A stretch of 64,000 bases of DNA from Arcobacter aquimarinus (GTDB taxonomy: Bacteria > Campylobacterota > Campylobacteria > Campylobacterales > Arcobacteraceae). Positions within the stretch are counted from its first letter, which is position 1; the number at the start of each line of letters is the position of its first letter. Position numbers and translations under genes: made by a program. The notes under the pieces are model-generated. The model was given only the letters and a program-made list of their open reading frames with translations. It had not been told where the DNA came from and made no database searches. Location of the stretch: contig NZ_CP030944.1 of NCBI RefSeq assembly GCF_013177635.1, positions 1,240,001 through 1,304,000 on the forward strand, read 5' to 3'. This document shows, piece after piece, positions 1 through 8,775 of the stretch.

Positions 1-178
1 AATTGAGCATAAAAATAGTAAAATACTCGACGTAATTTCAATTTCAATGGGAGCTATAATATATAACCCAAATAGTTATATTTCAGCCAATAAACTTTAT
101 AAATTTGCAGATGAAAGTTTATATAAATCTAAAGAAAATGGAAGAAATCAATATCATATATACAATGAAGGAAAATAA
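1..178 (+). CDS. C-terminal end of a GGDEF (diguanylate cyclase) protein, 5' truncated by the window
   Basis: The reading frame is open from the window edge to a TAA at 176-178. The 58 residues end in a stretch typical of the last part of a GGDEF domain: SISMGA, then a Lys/Ala helix, then ADESLYKSKENGRNQY. GGDEF domains make cyclic di-GMP from two GTP. The GGDEF signature itself lies outside the window, so activity cannot be judged. The stop codon overlaps the ATG of the next gene by one base, suggesting cotranscription with pssA. Confidence 0.75.
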   Translation, partial: IEHKNSKILDVISISMGAIIYNPNSYISANKLYKFADESLYKSKENGRNQYHIYNEGK

Positions 179-735
179 TGAGTTTTTTATTTAATAAACA
201 TAATCATTTTAATTTGGCTAACATAGTTACTTTTTTTAATATTGCATCTGGAATTTTTGCAATTTATTTTTTAACTCATCATGAGTTTTTTGCTGCAGCT
301 CTTTTTGCTTGGCTTGCAGGAGGATTTGATATTATTGATGGAAAAATTGCTAGAAAATATAACTTATCAACACAATTTGGAATTCAACTTGATTCTTATG
401 CTGATTTTTTATCTTTTGTTATTGTTCCTGCTATGTTTATATATTTTGCAGTAATTGATACAAAAGAAGCTTTTTTAAATACGCCTTTGATTATTTTTGC
501 TTTTGTTTATTATGTAATTTCAGGACTTAGAAGATTAATTCAATTTAATATAAATGCAGATGAAGGTAAAGTTGAAAAGTATTTTACAGGAATACCAACA
601 CCTCTTGGAGCAATATTATTATGGCTTGTTTATCTAATTTTTTTAACAGGTTTTATAAATGAGACTTTTGTTTTATTTATGATGATACTTATAGGTTATT
701 TATTAAATTCAAAAATTAAAATTCCTCATTTATAG
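178..735 (+). CDS. pssA: CDP-diacylglycerol--serine O-phosphatidyltransferase
   Basis: Integral membrane enzyme that transfers phosphatidyl from CDP-diacylglycerol to L-serine, the first step to phosphatidylethanolamine. The CDP-alcohol phosphotransferase signature is complete: D51-xx-D54-G55-xx-A58-R59, eight residues, G68-xxx-D72-xxx-D76. Several hydrophobic helices follow, and a GIPTP motif near residue 138 is typical of the PssA subgroup. At 185 aa it matches the short Bacillus-type PssA, not the longer E. coli enzyme. The ATG overlaps the preceding stop. PgsA is the main alternative, but GIPTP and the LRRLIQFN stretch favour PssA. Confidence 0.85.
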   Translation: MSFLFNKHNHFNLANIVTFFNIASGIFAIYFLTHHEFFAAALFAWLAGGFDIIDGKIARKYNLSTQFGIQLDSYADFLSFVIVPAMFIYFAVIDTKEAFLNTPLIIFAFVYYVISGLRRLIQFNINADEGKVEKYFTGIPTPLGAILLWLVYLIFLTGFINETFVLFMMILIGYLLNSKIKIPHL

Positions 736-747
736 TAGTTATAACTA

Positions 748-1668
748 ATGAATAATCAAATAGTAAGTGTAGATTTAGGTTCAAACTCTTTTCGTGTTTT
801 AAAATATGATTGTTTAAATCATAAAATAATTTCAGAACATAATGAAGTAGTTGGAATGGCTGATGGTTTAATTGATACTGGTATTATTTCTAAAGAAGCT
901 ATAAATAGAGTTGTTAATGCAATAAAACATTCTATAGAAATTATAAACTATAATCCTAAAGATGCTATTTGTGTAACAACAGCCGCAATGAGAAAAGCTT
1001 CAAATAGTCAAGAAGTTTTAGCTTATTTAAAAAAAGAAACGCAATTAGACTTTAATATTATTGATGGAGATGAAGAGGCTAGACTTACTTTACTCGCTGT
1101 CAAATATGCTTTAAAAAGAGAAAAAATCAATTCTGATAACTTTATACTTCTTGATATTGGCGGTGGTTCAACTGAAATTATTGTAAATACAAAAGATGAA
1201 TATAAAGCTAAAAGTTTTGATTTTGGTATTGTTACTATGACTCAGAAATTTCTAAAAACTCATAATTTACATAGTGATTTAGAAAATAAAAAAATGGAAA
1301 TAAAACAATTTTTAGATTCATTAAATTTAAATTTATCAAATTATAGTTTTGTTGCAACTGCTGGAACTCCAACAACAATAGCAGCTATTAAACTAGGACA
1401 AGATTTTTTTTCATATGATAGAAATATTGTAAATGGTGCAACAGTAAATCTTGAAGATTTAAGTTATTGTTTAGATATTTTTAAAAATTCTTCAAAAGAA
1501 GAGATTACAAGACTTGTTGGTCGTGGTAGAGTTGAATTTATTGAAGTTGGAATTTTTATTTATAAAACAATATTTGAAGTTTTAAATAAAAAAGAATCAA
1601 TAGTTTTAGATGATGGATTAAGAGAAGGTGTTGCAATAAACTATTGTTTAAAAAAGTGTAAAGATTAA
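748..1668 (+). CDS. Ppx/GppA family exopolyphosphatase / pppGpp phosphohydrolase
   Basis: An ASKHA-fold phosphatase of 306 aa. Visible motifs are the phosphate-1 loop SVDLGSNSFR near residues 7-16, DGDEEAR at 106-112 with the likely catalytic Glu at 110, the phosphate-2 loop LLDIGGGSTEI at 134-144, and the ATAGTPTT adenosine-type motif. Length matches the short Ppx/GppA proteins that lack the C-terminal HD domain. Family members remove terminal phosphates from polyphosphate or convert pppGpp to ppGpp; sequence alone does not tell which. It lies 12 bases after pssA and converges with the next gene, overlapping its end by 4 bases. Confidence 0.85.
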   Translation: MNNQIVSVDLGSNSFRVLKYDCLNHKIISEHNEVVGMADGLIDTGIISKEAINRVVNAIKHSIEIINYNPKDAICVTTAAMRKASNSQEVLAYLKKETQLDFNIIDGDEEARLTLLAVKYALKREKINSDNFILLDIGGGSTEIIVNTKDEYKAKSFDFGIVTMTQKFLKTHNLHSDLENKKMEIKQFLDSLNLNLSNYSFVATAGTPTTIAAIKLGQDFFSYDRNIVNGATVNLEDLSYCLDIFKNSSKEEITRLVGRGRVEFIEVGIFIYKTIFEVLNKKESIVLDDGLREGVAINYCLKKCKD

Positions 1669-2465
1669 GAGAGTAATCTTACACTTTGTTCTTGAACTAT
1701 ATTTGCTTGAGAAGCAGCTAGATAACCAGCATTAGCATTTACATTTGTTTTACTAAAATCACTTGATTCTTTACCAAAATTTTTATCTTTATTTATTTTA
1801 TTTTGATTAAATAAATCTATCTGTTCTTTTATAGAATCTCTTGCACTCTCTTCTAATTTATTTCCAAAATCTGTAAATTGGTCGTAAATATTTTGCAGTT
1901 TACTAGATGATGAAGCTACTTTATCCATAGAATTATTCACGTTTAAAGAATTATTTAAATCACTATTATTTATACTTTCAAAAATATCATTTGCAAAAGA
2001 TGCTGTATTTGGTTTATCCATAGAAAAATTTACAAAACTTGTATTTATATCAATTGAATTTTTTTCATCATTATAGTTATTCACTAGTAGATTTTCCCTT
2101 TGATATTTTGTTTCATATGCAATTTGATTAAAAGCTCTCAAATCTTCATTTATACTTTGTTTAATATCATTTTTATTTTCTAAATTATTTATATTTTCTA
2201 ATTTATTTTGAATATTTTTCAAGTAATCTTGTTGTTTTTCGATTGAATTTTGAGCAATTTTTGTAATAGCTATTCCATCATTTAAAGATTGAACATTTAA
2301 AGATAATTCATCTCTTTGTTTATTGTAATTATTTATATTTAAATTTAAGGCTTCTTTTTCTGAATTTTCAATTCTCGATTTAGAAAAGCTTCTTTCTGAT
2401 TGTAAAGAAGAGACAGAAGTATTTAAACTAGATATATTATTGTTATTTATAGCATTTACATCCAT
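1665..2465 (-). CDS. Short flagellin-like protein
   Basis: A 266-aa Asn/Ser-rich protein. The segment around residues 60-90 (SLNDGIAITKIAQNSI followed by a long amphipathic helix) resembles the D0/D1 N-terminal helix of flagellins. The last 25 residues (NANAGYLAASQANIVQEQSVRLLS) closely resemble the flagellin C-terminus, normally ANxLAQSGxxAxSQANxxQQNVLRLL. The middle is predicted helical and polar with no D2/D3-like region. It could be a minor flagellin, a hook-filament junction protein or a decayed flagellin; the frame is intact. It stands alone on the minus strand, divergent from ilvB. A possible -10 (TATACT on the minus strand) lies about 30 bases upstream. Confidence 0.55.
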   Translation of the reverse strand: MDVNAINNNNISSLNTSVSSLQSERSFSKSRIENSEKEALNLNINNYNKQRDELSLNVQSLNDGIAITKIAQNSIEKQQDYLKNIQNKLENINNLENKNDIKQSINEDLRAFNQIAYETKYQRENLLVNNYNDEKNSIDINTSFVNFSMDKPNTASFANDIFESINNSDLNNSLNVNNSMDKVASSSSKLQNIYDQFTDFGNKLEESARDSIKEQIDLFNQNKINKDKNFGKESSDFSKTNVNANAGYLAASQANIVQEQSVRLLS

Positions 2466-2638
2466 TTTTTAAACCTTAGTTTTCTATGTATTGCTTATAG
2501 TATAACAAAATTTATATTATAAGTTAGAATCTTAGATATTTTAATTGTAAATTTCTCAATTAATTTTTTCATCAAACCATAGTTTAATTATAGTTTTTGT
2601 AAAATATTTGCTTATTTTTAGAACAATGGAGAATTATT

Positions 2639-4336
2639 ATGAAGATGACTGGCGCAAAAATGGTTGTAGAATCATTACATCAAGAAGGGGTTGAAGTAGT
2701 ATTTGGATACCCTGGAGGCGCTATTATGAACGTCTATGATGAAATATATAAACAAAACTATTTTCAACACATTCTAAATAGACACGAACAAGCTTCGATT
2801 ATTGCAGCTGAGGGATACGCAAGAGCAACTGGTAAAACTGGCGTTGCAATAGTAACTTCAGGTCCTGGATTTACAAATGCAGTTACAGGATTAGCTGATG
2901 CATATATGGATTCTATTCCTTTAGTTGTAATTTCAGGACAAGTTCCAACAACAATTATTGGAACAGATGGTTTTCAAGAAATTGATGCGGTTGGAATTTC
3001 AAGACCTTGTACAAAACATAATTATTTAGTTAATAAGATTGAAGATTTACCAAGAATTATAAAAGAAGCGTTTCATATAGCAAGTACTGGAAGACCAGGA
3101 CCTGTACATGTTGATATCCCAAAAGATATAACAGCTCAGGTTGCAGAGTTTATTTATCCTCAAGAGATAAATTTACCTACATATAAACCAACAGTTAATT
3201 ACAATAAAAAACAGCTAAAAAGAGCGATGGAAGCTATTTCTAATGCTAAAAAGCCATTACTTTATGTAGGTGGTGGAGCAATTTTATCAAATTGTGGATT
3301 TGAAATTAGAGAATTAGCTAAAAAATTAAATATTCCAGCAGTTGAAACTTTAATGGCAAGAGGTGTAATGGGTGACCAGAATCCATTATTCTTTGGAATG
3401 TTAGGAATGCACGGTGAATTTGCTGCAAATATGGCTGCCTATGAAACTGATTTATTAATCTCTTTAGGAGCTAGATTTGATGATAGGGTAACAGGAAGAT
3501 TAGATGAATTTGCTTCAAAAGCAAAAGTAATTCATGTTGATATTGACCCAACATCTATTGCAAAATTAGTTGTTCCTGATTATCCAATCGTTGGAGATTT
3601 AAAAATTACAGTAAAAGCAATGATTGAAGCAATTAGTGAATATGAATTTAATGATTATTCAAATTGGGTTGAATTATTGAAAGATTATAGAGAAAAAGAA
3701 CCTTTAAGATATATTGATTCAAATGAAGTTATTAAACCACAATGGCCTATTGAAAGAGTAGGTAAATTGTTAGGTTCTAAAGCTATTATTTCAACAGATG
3801 TTGGTCAACATCAAATGTGGACAGCACAGTTTTATCCATTTTCATATCCAAGACAATGGATTACAAGTGGTGGTTTAGGAACAATGGGATTTGGATTGCC
3901 AGCTGCTATGGGAGTTGCAAGAGCAATCAAGGGAACAGATAAAGTATCTATTAACTTTACAGGAGATGGTTCTATTTTAATGAATATTCAAGAGCTTATG
4001 ACTTGTGTTGAATATGAATTACCAGTTATAAATATTGTTTTAAATAACAACTATTTAGGAATGGTTAGACAATGGCAAACAATGTTTTATGAAAATAGAT
4101 TATCTGAAACAGATTTAACAGCTCAACCAAATTTTAAAATGCTTGTTGAGGCGTTTGGTGGATTAGGGTATAGAGTTACAACAAAAGAAGAGTTTGATGC
4201 TGCTTTAAAAGATGCAGTTGAGCAAAAAAGACCTGCAATGATTGAAGTAGTTGTTGCAAGACATGAAGAGGTATTACCGATGGTTCCAAATGGTCATGCG
4301 TTAAATGAAATGACATTAATTGAAGGAGGAAAATAA
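2639..4336 (+). CDS. ilvB: Acetolactate synthase large (catalytic) subunit
   Basis: ThDP-dependent enzyme of 565 aa condensing two pyruvates to acetolactate (or pyruvate with 2-oxobutyrate) in branched-chain amino acid synthesis. The N-terminal Pyr domain has VFGYPGGAIM and the catalytic Glu50 in NRHEQ. The central FAD-binding domain has LGARFDDRVTGR. The C-terminal PP domain has the ThDP/Mg motif from GDGSILMN to LNNNYLGM. The Shine-Dalgarno GGAG lies just before the ATG. The stop overlaps the start of ilvN by one base, so the two subunits are translationally coupled. Confidence 0.95.
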   Translation: MKMTGAKMVVESLHQEGVEVVFGYPGGAIMNVYDEIYKQNYFQHILNRHEQASIIAAEGYARATGKTGVAIVTSGPGFTNAVTGLADAYMDSIPLVVISGQVPTTIIGTDGFQEIDAVGISRPCTKHNYLVNKIEDLPRIIKEAFHIASTGRPGPVHVDIPKDITAQVAEFIYPQEINLPTYKPTVNYNKKQLKRAMEAISNAKKPLLYVGGGAILSNCGFEIRELAKKLNIPAVETLMARGVMGDQNPLFFGMLGMHGEFAANMAAYETDLLISLGARFDDRVTGRLDEFASKAKVIHVDIDPTSIAKLVVPDYPIVGDLKITVKAMIEAISEYEFNDYSNWVELLKDYREKEPLRYIDSNEVIKPQWPIERVGKLLGSKAIISTDVGQHQMWTAQFYPFSYPRQWITSGGLGTMGFGLPAAMGVARAIKGTDKVSINFTGDGSILMNIQELMTCVEYELPVINIVLNNNYLGMVRQWQTMFYENRLSETDLTAQPNFKMLVEAFGGLGYRVTTKEEFDAALKDAVEQKRPAMIEVVVARHEEVLPMVPNGHALNEMTLIEGGK

Positions 4337-4833
4337 TGAACAATTTTAATCATTATTATGATAGCGAAACTACAAGACAAGTTATTTCTGTAGTTGTATT
4401 AAATGAACATAATGTTTTATCAAGAATTGTTGGATTATTTTCAGCACGAGGTTATAATATTGATTCATTAACTGTTGCTCCAATTACAGATAGTCAATAT
4501 TCAAGAATGACAATAGTAACAACAGGAGATAAAAGAGTAATAGATCAAATTGTTAAACAATTAAATAAATTGATTCCTGTATTAAAAGTAAATGAGCATA
4601 AAAATGTTATTGAAAAAGATACAGTTTTGATGAAATTTTCAATTGATAATAATTTATCAGATATTGATGTAATTGCACGTGCTTATCATGGAAGTATACA
4701 AAATGTAACTGATGATTCTATTATTGTTAGTGCCACTGATTCAAGTTCTAGAATCATGAACTTTATAAAAGTTATGCAAAAATTCAATCCACTTGAAGTT
4801 GTAAGAAGTGGAATTGTAGCAATGGAAAGATAA
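4336..4833 (+). CDS. ilvN: Acetolactate synthase small (regulatory) subunit
   Basis: Regulatory partner of IlvB, giving valine feedback inhibition and full activity. At 165 aa it is the usual length for the IlvH/IlvN family. The N-terminal ACT domain (about residues 15-90) carries SVVVLNEHNVLSRIVGLFSARGYNIDSL in segments typical of the family. A second ACT-like domain has the KFNPLEVVRSGIVAMER ending. Its ATG overlaps the ilvB stop, and a hairpin covers its stop codon. Confidence 0.95.
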   Translation: MNNFNHYYDSETTRQVISVVVLNEHNVLSRIVGLFSARGYNIDSLTVAPITDSQYSRMTIVTTGDKRVIDQIVKQLNKLIPVLKVNEHKNVIEKDTVLMKFSIDNNLSDIDVIARAYHGSIQNVTDDSIIVSATDSSSRIMNFIKVMQKFNPLEVVRSGIVAMER

Positions 4834-4851
4834 GAGATTTAATCTCTTATC
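4829..4851 (+). terminator. Hairpin at the end of ilvN
   Basis: The arms GATAAGAGATT and AATCTCTTATC form an 11-bp perfect inverted repeat with a one-base centre, so the inner A/T pairs would open into the loop. It overlaps the ilvN stop codon and is followed by TTATTCTTA, not a clean T-run. It may terminate ilvBN partially or protect the 3' end; lpxD starts only 25 bases later. Confidence 0.5.
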
Positions 4852-4875
4852 TTATTCTTAATTTAAGGATAGAAA

Positions 4876-5823
4876 ATGACTCTTGAAGAGATAGCAGATT
4901 TTATTGGTATAAACTGCCAAGAGAAAAAAGAGATAACTGGTTTAAACACTTTATTAGATTCAAATGAAAATCAACTTACTTTTTTAGAAAATAAAAAATA
5001 TTTATCAGATTTAAAAAATACAAAAGCAGCAGCTGTTTTAGTAACAAGTGAAAATGCTAGTGAAGTTCCAAATGGAACTATTGCTTTAATTTGTGATGAA
5101 CCATATTTAAATTTAGCAAAAATCTCTAAGCTTTTTGCTCCAAATGTTGTAGAAATGGATGGTGAAAAACCACTTATTGGTGGTGGAACAAAAGTTATGC
5201 CAAATGTCTATATTGGAAAAGATTCTGTTGTAGGAAGTGATTGTACTATTATGGCAGGAGTTTTTATTGGTGATAATGTAAAAATAGGGAATAACACTAT
5301 TATTTATCCAAATGTAACAATTTATAGGGATTGTGTTGTTGGAAATGATTGTATTATTCATGCTGGAACAGTAATAGGAAGTGATGGTTTTGGATTTGCA
5401 AATACAAAAGATGGAAAATATATAAAAATTTACCAAAATGGAAATGTAACTATTGGAAATGATGTAGAAATAGGTGCAAATTGCGCAATAGATAGAGCAG
5501 TTTTTAAATCAACAATCATTGAAGATGGTGCAAGACTTGATAATCTTGTACATATTGCACATAATTGTAAAATTGGTCGTGGTTCAATTTTAACAGGACA
5601 AGTTGGACTTGCAGGTTCAACAATTTTAAATGCTTATGTTGTAATGGGTGGACAAAGTGCAACAGCTGGGCATCTTGAAATTGCACCATTTACTACAATT
5701 GCTGCTCGTGGTGGAGTAACTAAAAGTATAACTGAACCTAAAAAATCATGGGCTGGATTTCCTTTATTTGAGCATAAACAATGGCTTAAATTACAAGGGA
5801 AAATATCAAATTTATTAAAATAA
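4876..5823 (+). CDS. lpxD: UDP-3-O-acylglucosamine N-acyltransferase
   Basis: Adds the N-linked 3-hydroxyacyl chain from acyl-ACP to UDP-3-O-acyl-glucosamine in lipid A synthesis. The N-terminal uridine-binding domain (about 1-95) has LTFLENKKYL and the AAVLV strand. A left-handed beta-helix of hexapeptide repeats runs from about 98 to 280 (IGxxxxI/V repeats). The catalytic His is H229 in VHIAHNCKIG. The protein is 315 aa, slightly shorter than the E. coli enzyme. Shine-Dalgarno AAGGA precedes the ATG. A minus-strand frame inside the repeats is only a shadow. Confidence 0.93.
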   Translation: MTLEEIADFIGINCQEKKEITGLNTLLDSNENQLTFLENKKYLSDLKNTKAAAVLVTSENASEVPNGTIALICDEPYLNLAKISKLFAPNVVEMDGEKPLIGGGTKVMPNVYIGKDSVVGSDCTIMAGVFIGDNVKIGNNTIIYPNVTIYRDCVVGNDCIIHAGTVIGSDGFGFANTKDGKYIKIYQNGNVTIGNDVEIGANCAIDRAVFKSTIIEDGARLDNLVHIAHNCKIGRGSILTGQVGLAGSTILNAYVVMGGQSATAGHLEIAPFTTIAARGGVTKSITEPKKSWAGFPLFEHKQWLKLQGKISNLLK

Positions 5824-5842
5824 AAAATAAAAAGGTTTTATC

Positions 5843-8035
5843 ATAGCTAAAAAAATCATATCATTAATTATTTTATTTATTATTATTTATTTTCAATATA
5901 CTACTTTTGAAAGTGGAAAAGATGTTGTTGGAAATGTCGGATTTATATTTTCTGATTTTTCACATAAATATTTTGGATACCTATCTTATGTATATTTACT
6001 TCTATTAATTATTCCTTTGTATACAATCAATTTTAAAAGAAATATTGATAAAAAAGATTTAATTTTAAATATATTAGTAGTATTTTTACTCTTTTTTGTA
6101 AGTTTAATTTTCCAAGCATTAATTTTGGAAAATCCTTATACAAGGGGTGAAATTGGAAATATTTTAATAGATTCTTTATCTCCTGTAATTGGAAGAGCAG
6201 GATTATATATATTTGTTTTAGTAGGTTTTATAATTTCTTTTTTAGTTTTATTTGAAAACTCTGATTTTGATATAGAAGATTTAAAAAAAATAAAAAATAA
6301 GATAAAACTAAGAAAAACTTTAAATATAAAACAAATAGAAAATAAACAAAGAGAAAAAAGAATTCAACAAAATAATAATATAACTTTAAATGAATTTAAT
6401 AAAAAAGAAAATAAAACTATTGAAATAGAAGAAAAAGAAATTTCTACTTTTATTGAAGATAATATTTTATCAGTTGATAATTCAACTTTAGAAACTCAAG
6501 AAGAGGTTGAAAAAATTATACAACCACAAATTCCTGAATCTCACTCAATTATTGTTGAAGAATTAGAGGAAAATAAGAAGTTGTTAGAACAAATAGAATT
6601 AGGGAAAACTGAAAAACCTAAAAATTTCAAACTACCTCCAACTTCATTTTTTCAAGATTCACCAAAAGATAATAAATCAAAAGTTTCAGAAGCTTTTATT
6701 GACCAAAAAATAGCAGATTTATTAGATAAATTAGCTATGTTTAAAATTGATGGTGATGTTGTAAGAACTTATACAGGTCCTGTTGTTACAACTTTTGAAT
6801 TTAAACCAGCACCAAATGTAAAAGTATCAAAAATTTTAAATCTTCAAGATGATTTAGCAATGGCATTAAAGGCTCAAACAATCAGAATCCAAGCTCCAAT
6901 TCCAGGAAAAGATGTTGTTGGAATTGAAGTTCCTAATGAAGATACACAAACTATTTATTTAAAAGAGATGTTAGATAGTGAGATTTTTCAAAACTCTAAA
7001 TCTCCATTAACTATGATTTTAGGAAAAGATATAGTTGGTAAACCTTTTATTACAGACCTTAAAAAGTTACCTCATTTGCTGATTGCAGGAACAACAGGAA
7101 GTGGAAAATCTGTGGGAATTAATTCAATGATTTTGTCACTACTTTATAAAAATTCACCAGATAATTTACGTCTAGTTATGATTGACCCTAAAATGCTTGA
7201 ATTCTCGATGTATAATGATATTCCACATCTTTTAACTCCAGTTATTACAAAAGCAGCAGATGCCATAAATGCATTAGCAAATATGGTTTCAGAGATGGAA
7301 AGACGTTATACATTAATGTCAAAAACAAAAACGAAGAATATTGAAAATTATAATGAAAAGGCACAAAAAGAGGGTTATGATACTATGCCTTATATTGTTG
7401 TAGTTATTGATGAGTTAGCTGATCTTATGATGACAAGTGGAAAAGATGTTGAATATTCAATAGCAAGGCTTGCACAAATGGCAAGAGCATCTGGTATTCA
7501 TTTAATAGTTGCAACTCAAAGACCATCAGTTGATGTTGTAACAGGTCTTATAAAAGCTAATTTACCAAGTAGATTATCTTATAAAGTAGGGCAAAAAATA
7601 GATTCTAAAATTATTTTAGATTCTATGGGTGCTGAATCCCTTCTTGGTCGTGGAGATATGTTATTTACACCACCTGGTGTATCAGGACTTGTAAGAATTC
7701 ATGCACCTTGGTCAACAGAAAGTGAAATTGAAAAAGTTGTTGAGTTTTTAAAAGAGCAAAGAGAAGTTGTTTATGATATGAATTTTATCAAAGATAGAAC
7801 TTCAACAATTGGTTCTGGAAATGCTAGTTCAAATAATTCTGATAATATAGAACTTGATGAACTATATGATGATGCAAAAGATATAGTTTTAACAGAGAAA
7901 AAAACTTCAATTTCTTATATTCAAAGAAGATTAAGAATTGGTTATAACAGAGCTGCAACAATTGTAGAACAGCTTGAACAAACAGGTATTTTATCTGAGG
8001 TAAATGCTAAGGGAAATAGAGAAATACTAGTATAA
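5843..8035 (+). CDS. ftsK: DNA translocase FtsK (probable ATA start)
   Basis: Membrane-anchored, hexameric DNA pump that clears and aligns chromosome dimers at the septum and activates Xer recombination. The first standard start in frame is TTG at 6017, but coding continues upstream without a stop to 5831. The added 58 residues form a hydrophobic helix (SLIILFIIIYF) and a second one before 6017, giving the four-helix N-terminus expected of FtsK. AAGG at 5832-5835 is 7 bases before ATA at 5843, whose product begins (M)AKKIIS. The motor domain has Walker A GTTGSGKS and Walker B VVVIDELADL. The C-terminal gamma winged helix has SYIQRRLRIGYNRA. Total 730 aa; it cooperates with XerH in this lineage. 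Confidence 0.9.
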   Translation: MAKKIISLIILFIIIYFQYTTFESGKDVVGNVGFIFSDFSHKYFGYLSYVYLLLLIIPLYTINFKRNIDKKDLILNILVVFLLFFVSLIFQALILENPYTRGEIGNILIDSLSPVIGRAGLYIFVLVGFIISFLVLFENSDFDIEDLKKIKNKIKLRKTLNIKQIENKQREKRIQQNNNITLNEFNKKENKTIEIEEKEISTFIEDNILSVDNSTLETQEEVEKIIQPQIPESHSIIVEELEENKKLLEQIELGKTEKPKNFKLPPTSFFQDSPKDNKSKVSEAFIDQKIADLLDKLAMFKIDGDVVRTYTGPVVTTFEFKPAPNVKVSKILNLQDDLAMALKAQTIRIQAPIPGKDVVGIEVPNEDTQTIYLKEMLDSEIFQNSKSPLTMILGKDIVGKPFITDLKKLPHLLIAGTTGSGKSVGINSMILSLLYKNSPDNLRLVMIDPKMLEFSMYNDIPHLLTPVITKAADAINALANMVSEMERRYTLMSKTKTKNIENYNEKAQKEGYDTMPYIVVVIDELADLMMTSGKDVEYSIARLAQMARASGIHLIVATQRPSVDVVTGLIKANLPSRLSYKVGQKIDSKIILDSMGAESLLGRGDMLFTPPGVSGLVRIHAPWSTESEIEKVVEFLKEQREVVYDMNFIKDRTSTIGSGNASSNNSDNIELDELYDDAKDIVLTEKKTSISYIQRRLRIGYNRAATIVEQLEQTGILSEVNAKGNREILV

Positions 8036-8079
8036 ATTGATAAAACTTGTCATTTACTAGTTTATATAAGGGTTATTTT

Positions 8080-8120
8080 GAAAATAAAATTATCCATTTT
8101 ACTTTTTTTATGTTAGAATA
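8080..8120 (+). promoter_or_regulatory. Probable promoter of hpf
   Basis: A TAGAAT -10-like element at 8114-8119 is preceded by the T-rich tract CTTTTTTTATG common in Campylobacterota sigma-70 promoters, which rely little on a -35 box. It lies in the 110-base gap between ftsK and hpf. AAGGAG follows at a normal distance from the ATG at 8146. Confidence 0.4.
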
Positions 8121-8145
8121 AATAAATTATTATAAGGAGTATGTT

Positions 8146-8688
8146 ATGAATACAAGTATTGTAGGAAGACACATAGATTTAACAGATGCAATTAAAAATT
8201 ACATTAATAGTTCAGTAGAAGTATTTAAAAAATATAATTTAGATATAATATCTGTAAACTCAATAATTGACCAAGATGAAAAACATGGTAAAAAAGGTTT
8301 TACATTCGAATTTACTTTAAATATAGCTCATTTAGATACAATTGTAGTTAAACAAAAAGATAAAGATTTATATGCAGCAATAGATATAGCTGTTGATAGA
8401 GTATCTAAAGTGTTAAGAAGACATCATGATAAAGTAGCAGCTCATAAGGCAACAAAATTAACTGAAGTTGTAGCTTCAGAGATTCAAGATAAAATAGCTT
8501 TAGAGTTAGAAAAATTTGAAGATGAAATTACACCTATTAGATTAACTTCATATAAACCAATGGATATTGAAGAAGCATTAGAAGAATTAAAAGCTTCAGA
8601 TGCTTTATTTAAAGTATTCTATGATAAAGATGATGTTATGAGAGTTCTATATAAAAGTTCAACACCAGGTAAATTTGGATTATATTAA
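8146..8688 (+). CDS. hpf: Ribosome hibernation promoting factor, long form
   Basis: Binds the 30S decoding site and dimerises ribosomes into inactive 100S particles during slow growth. The N-terminal RaiA/S30AE domain (about 1-100) begins with TSIVGRHIDLTDAIKNYI. The C-terminal long-HPF dimerisation domain (about 125-180) has RLTSYKPMDIEEALEELKAS and ends in TPGKFGLY, typical of S30AE-C. At 180 aa it matches the long form. The start follows a strong AAGGAG. A terminator directly follows, so it is a single-gene unit. Confidence 0.9.
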   Translation: MNTSIVGRHIDLTDAIKNYINSSVEVFKKYNLDIISVNSIIDQDEKHGKKGFTFEFTLNIAHLDTIVVKQKDKDLYAAIDIAVDRVSKVLRRHHDKVAAHKATKLTEVVASEIQDKIALELEKFEDEITPIRLTSYKPMDIEEALEELKASDALFKVFYDKDDVMRVLYKSSTPGKFGLY

Positions 8689-8705
8689 GAAGAGCTTTTG
8701 TAATG

Positions 8706-8740
8706 AAAAAGGTATTAGCATAAAAGGCTAATACCTTTTT
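8706..8740 (+). terminator. Rho-independent terminator after hpf
   Basis: A 14-bp perfect stem (AAAAAGGTATTAGC at 8706-8719 with its complement at 8727-8740), a 7-base loop, and a 3' arm ending in a T-run that continues past the stem. The A-rich 5' arm means it could also work on the other strand. Confidence 0.9.
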
Positions 8741-8775
8741 TAATTTATGATAAAAAAATTAGGATTAAAAAATTT

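Noticed and set aside
5113..5436. Minus-strand open frame inside lpxD (also similar frames in der, cheD, cheB and others)
   Set aside because: These are antisense shadows of well-conserved genes, with no ribosome-binding site and low-complexity translations.
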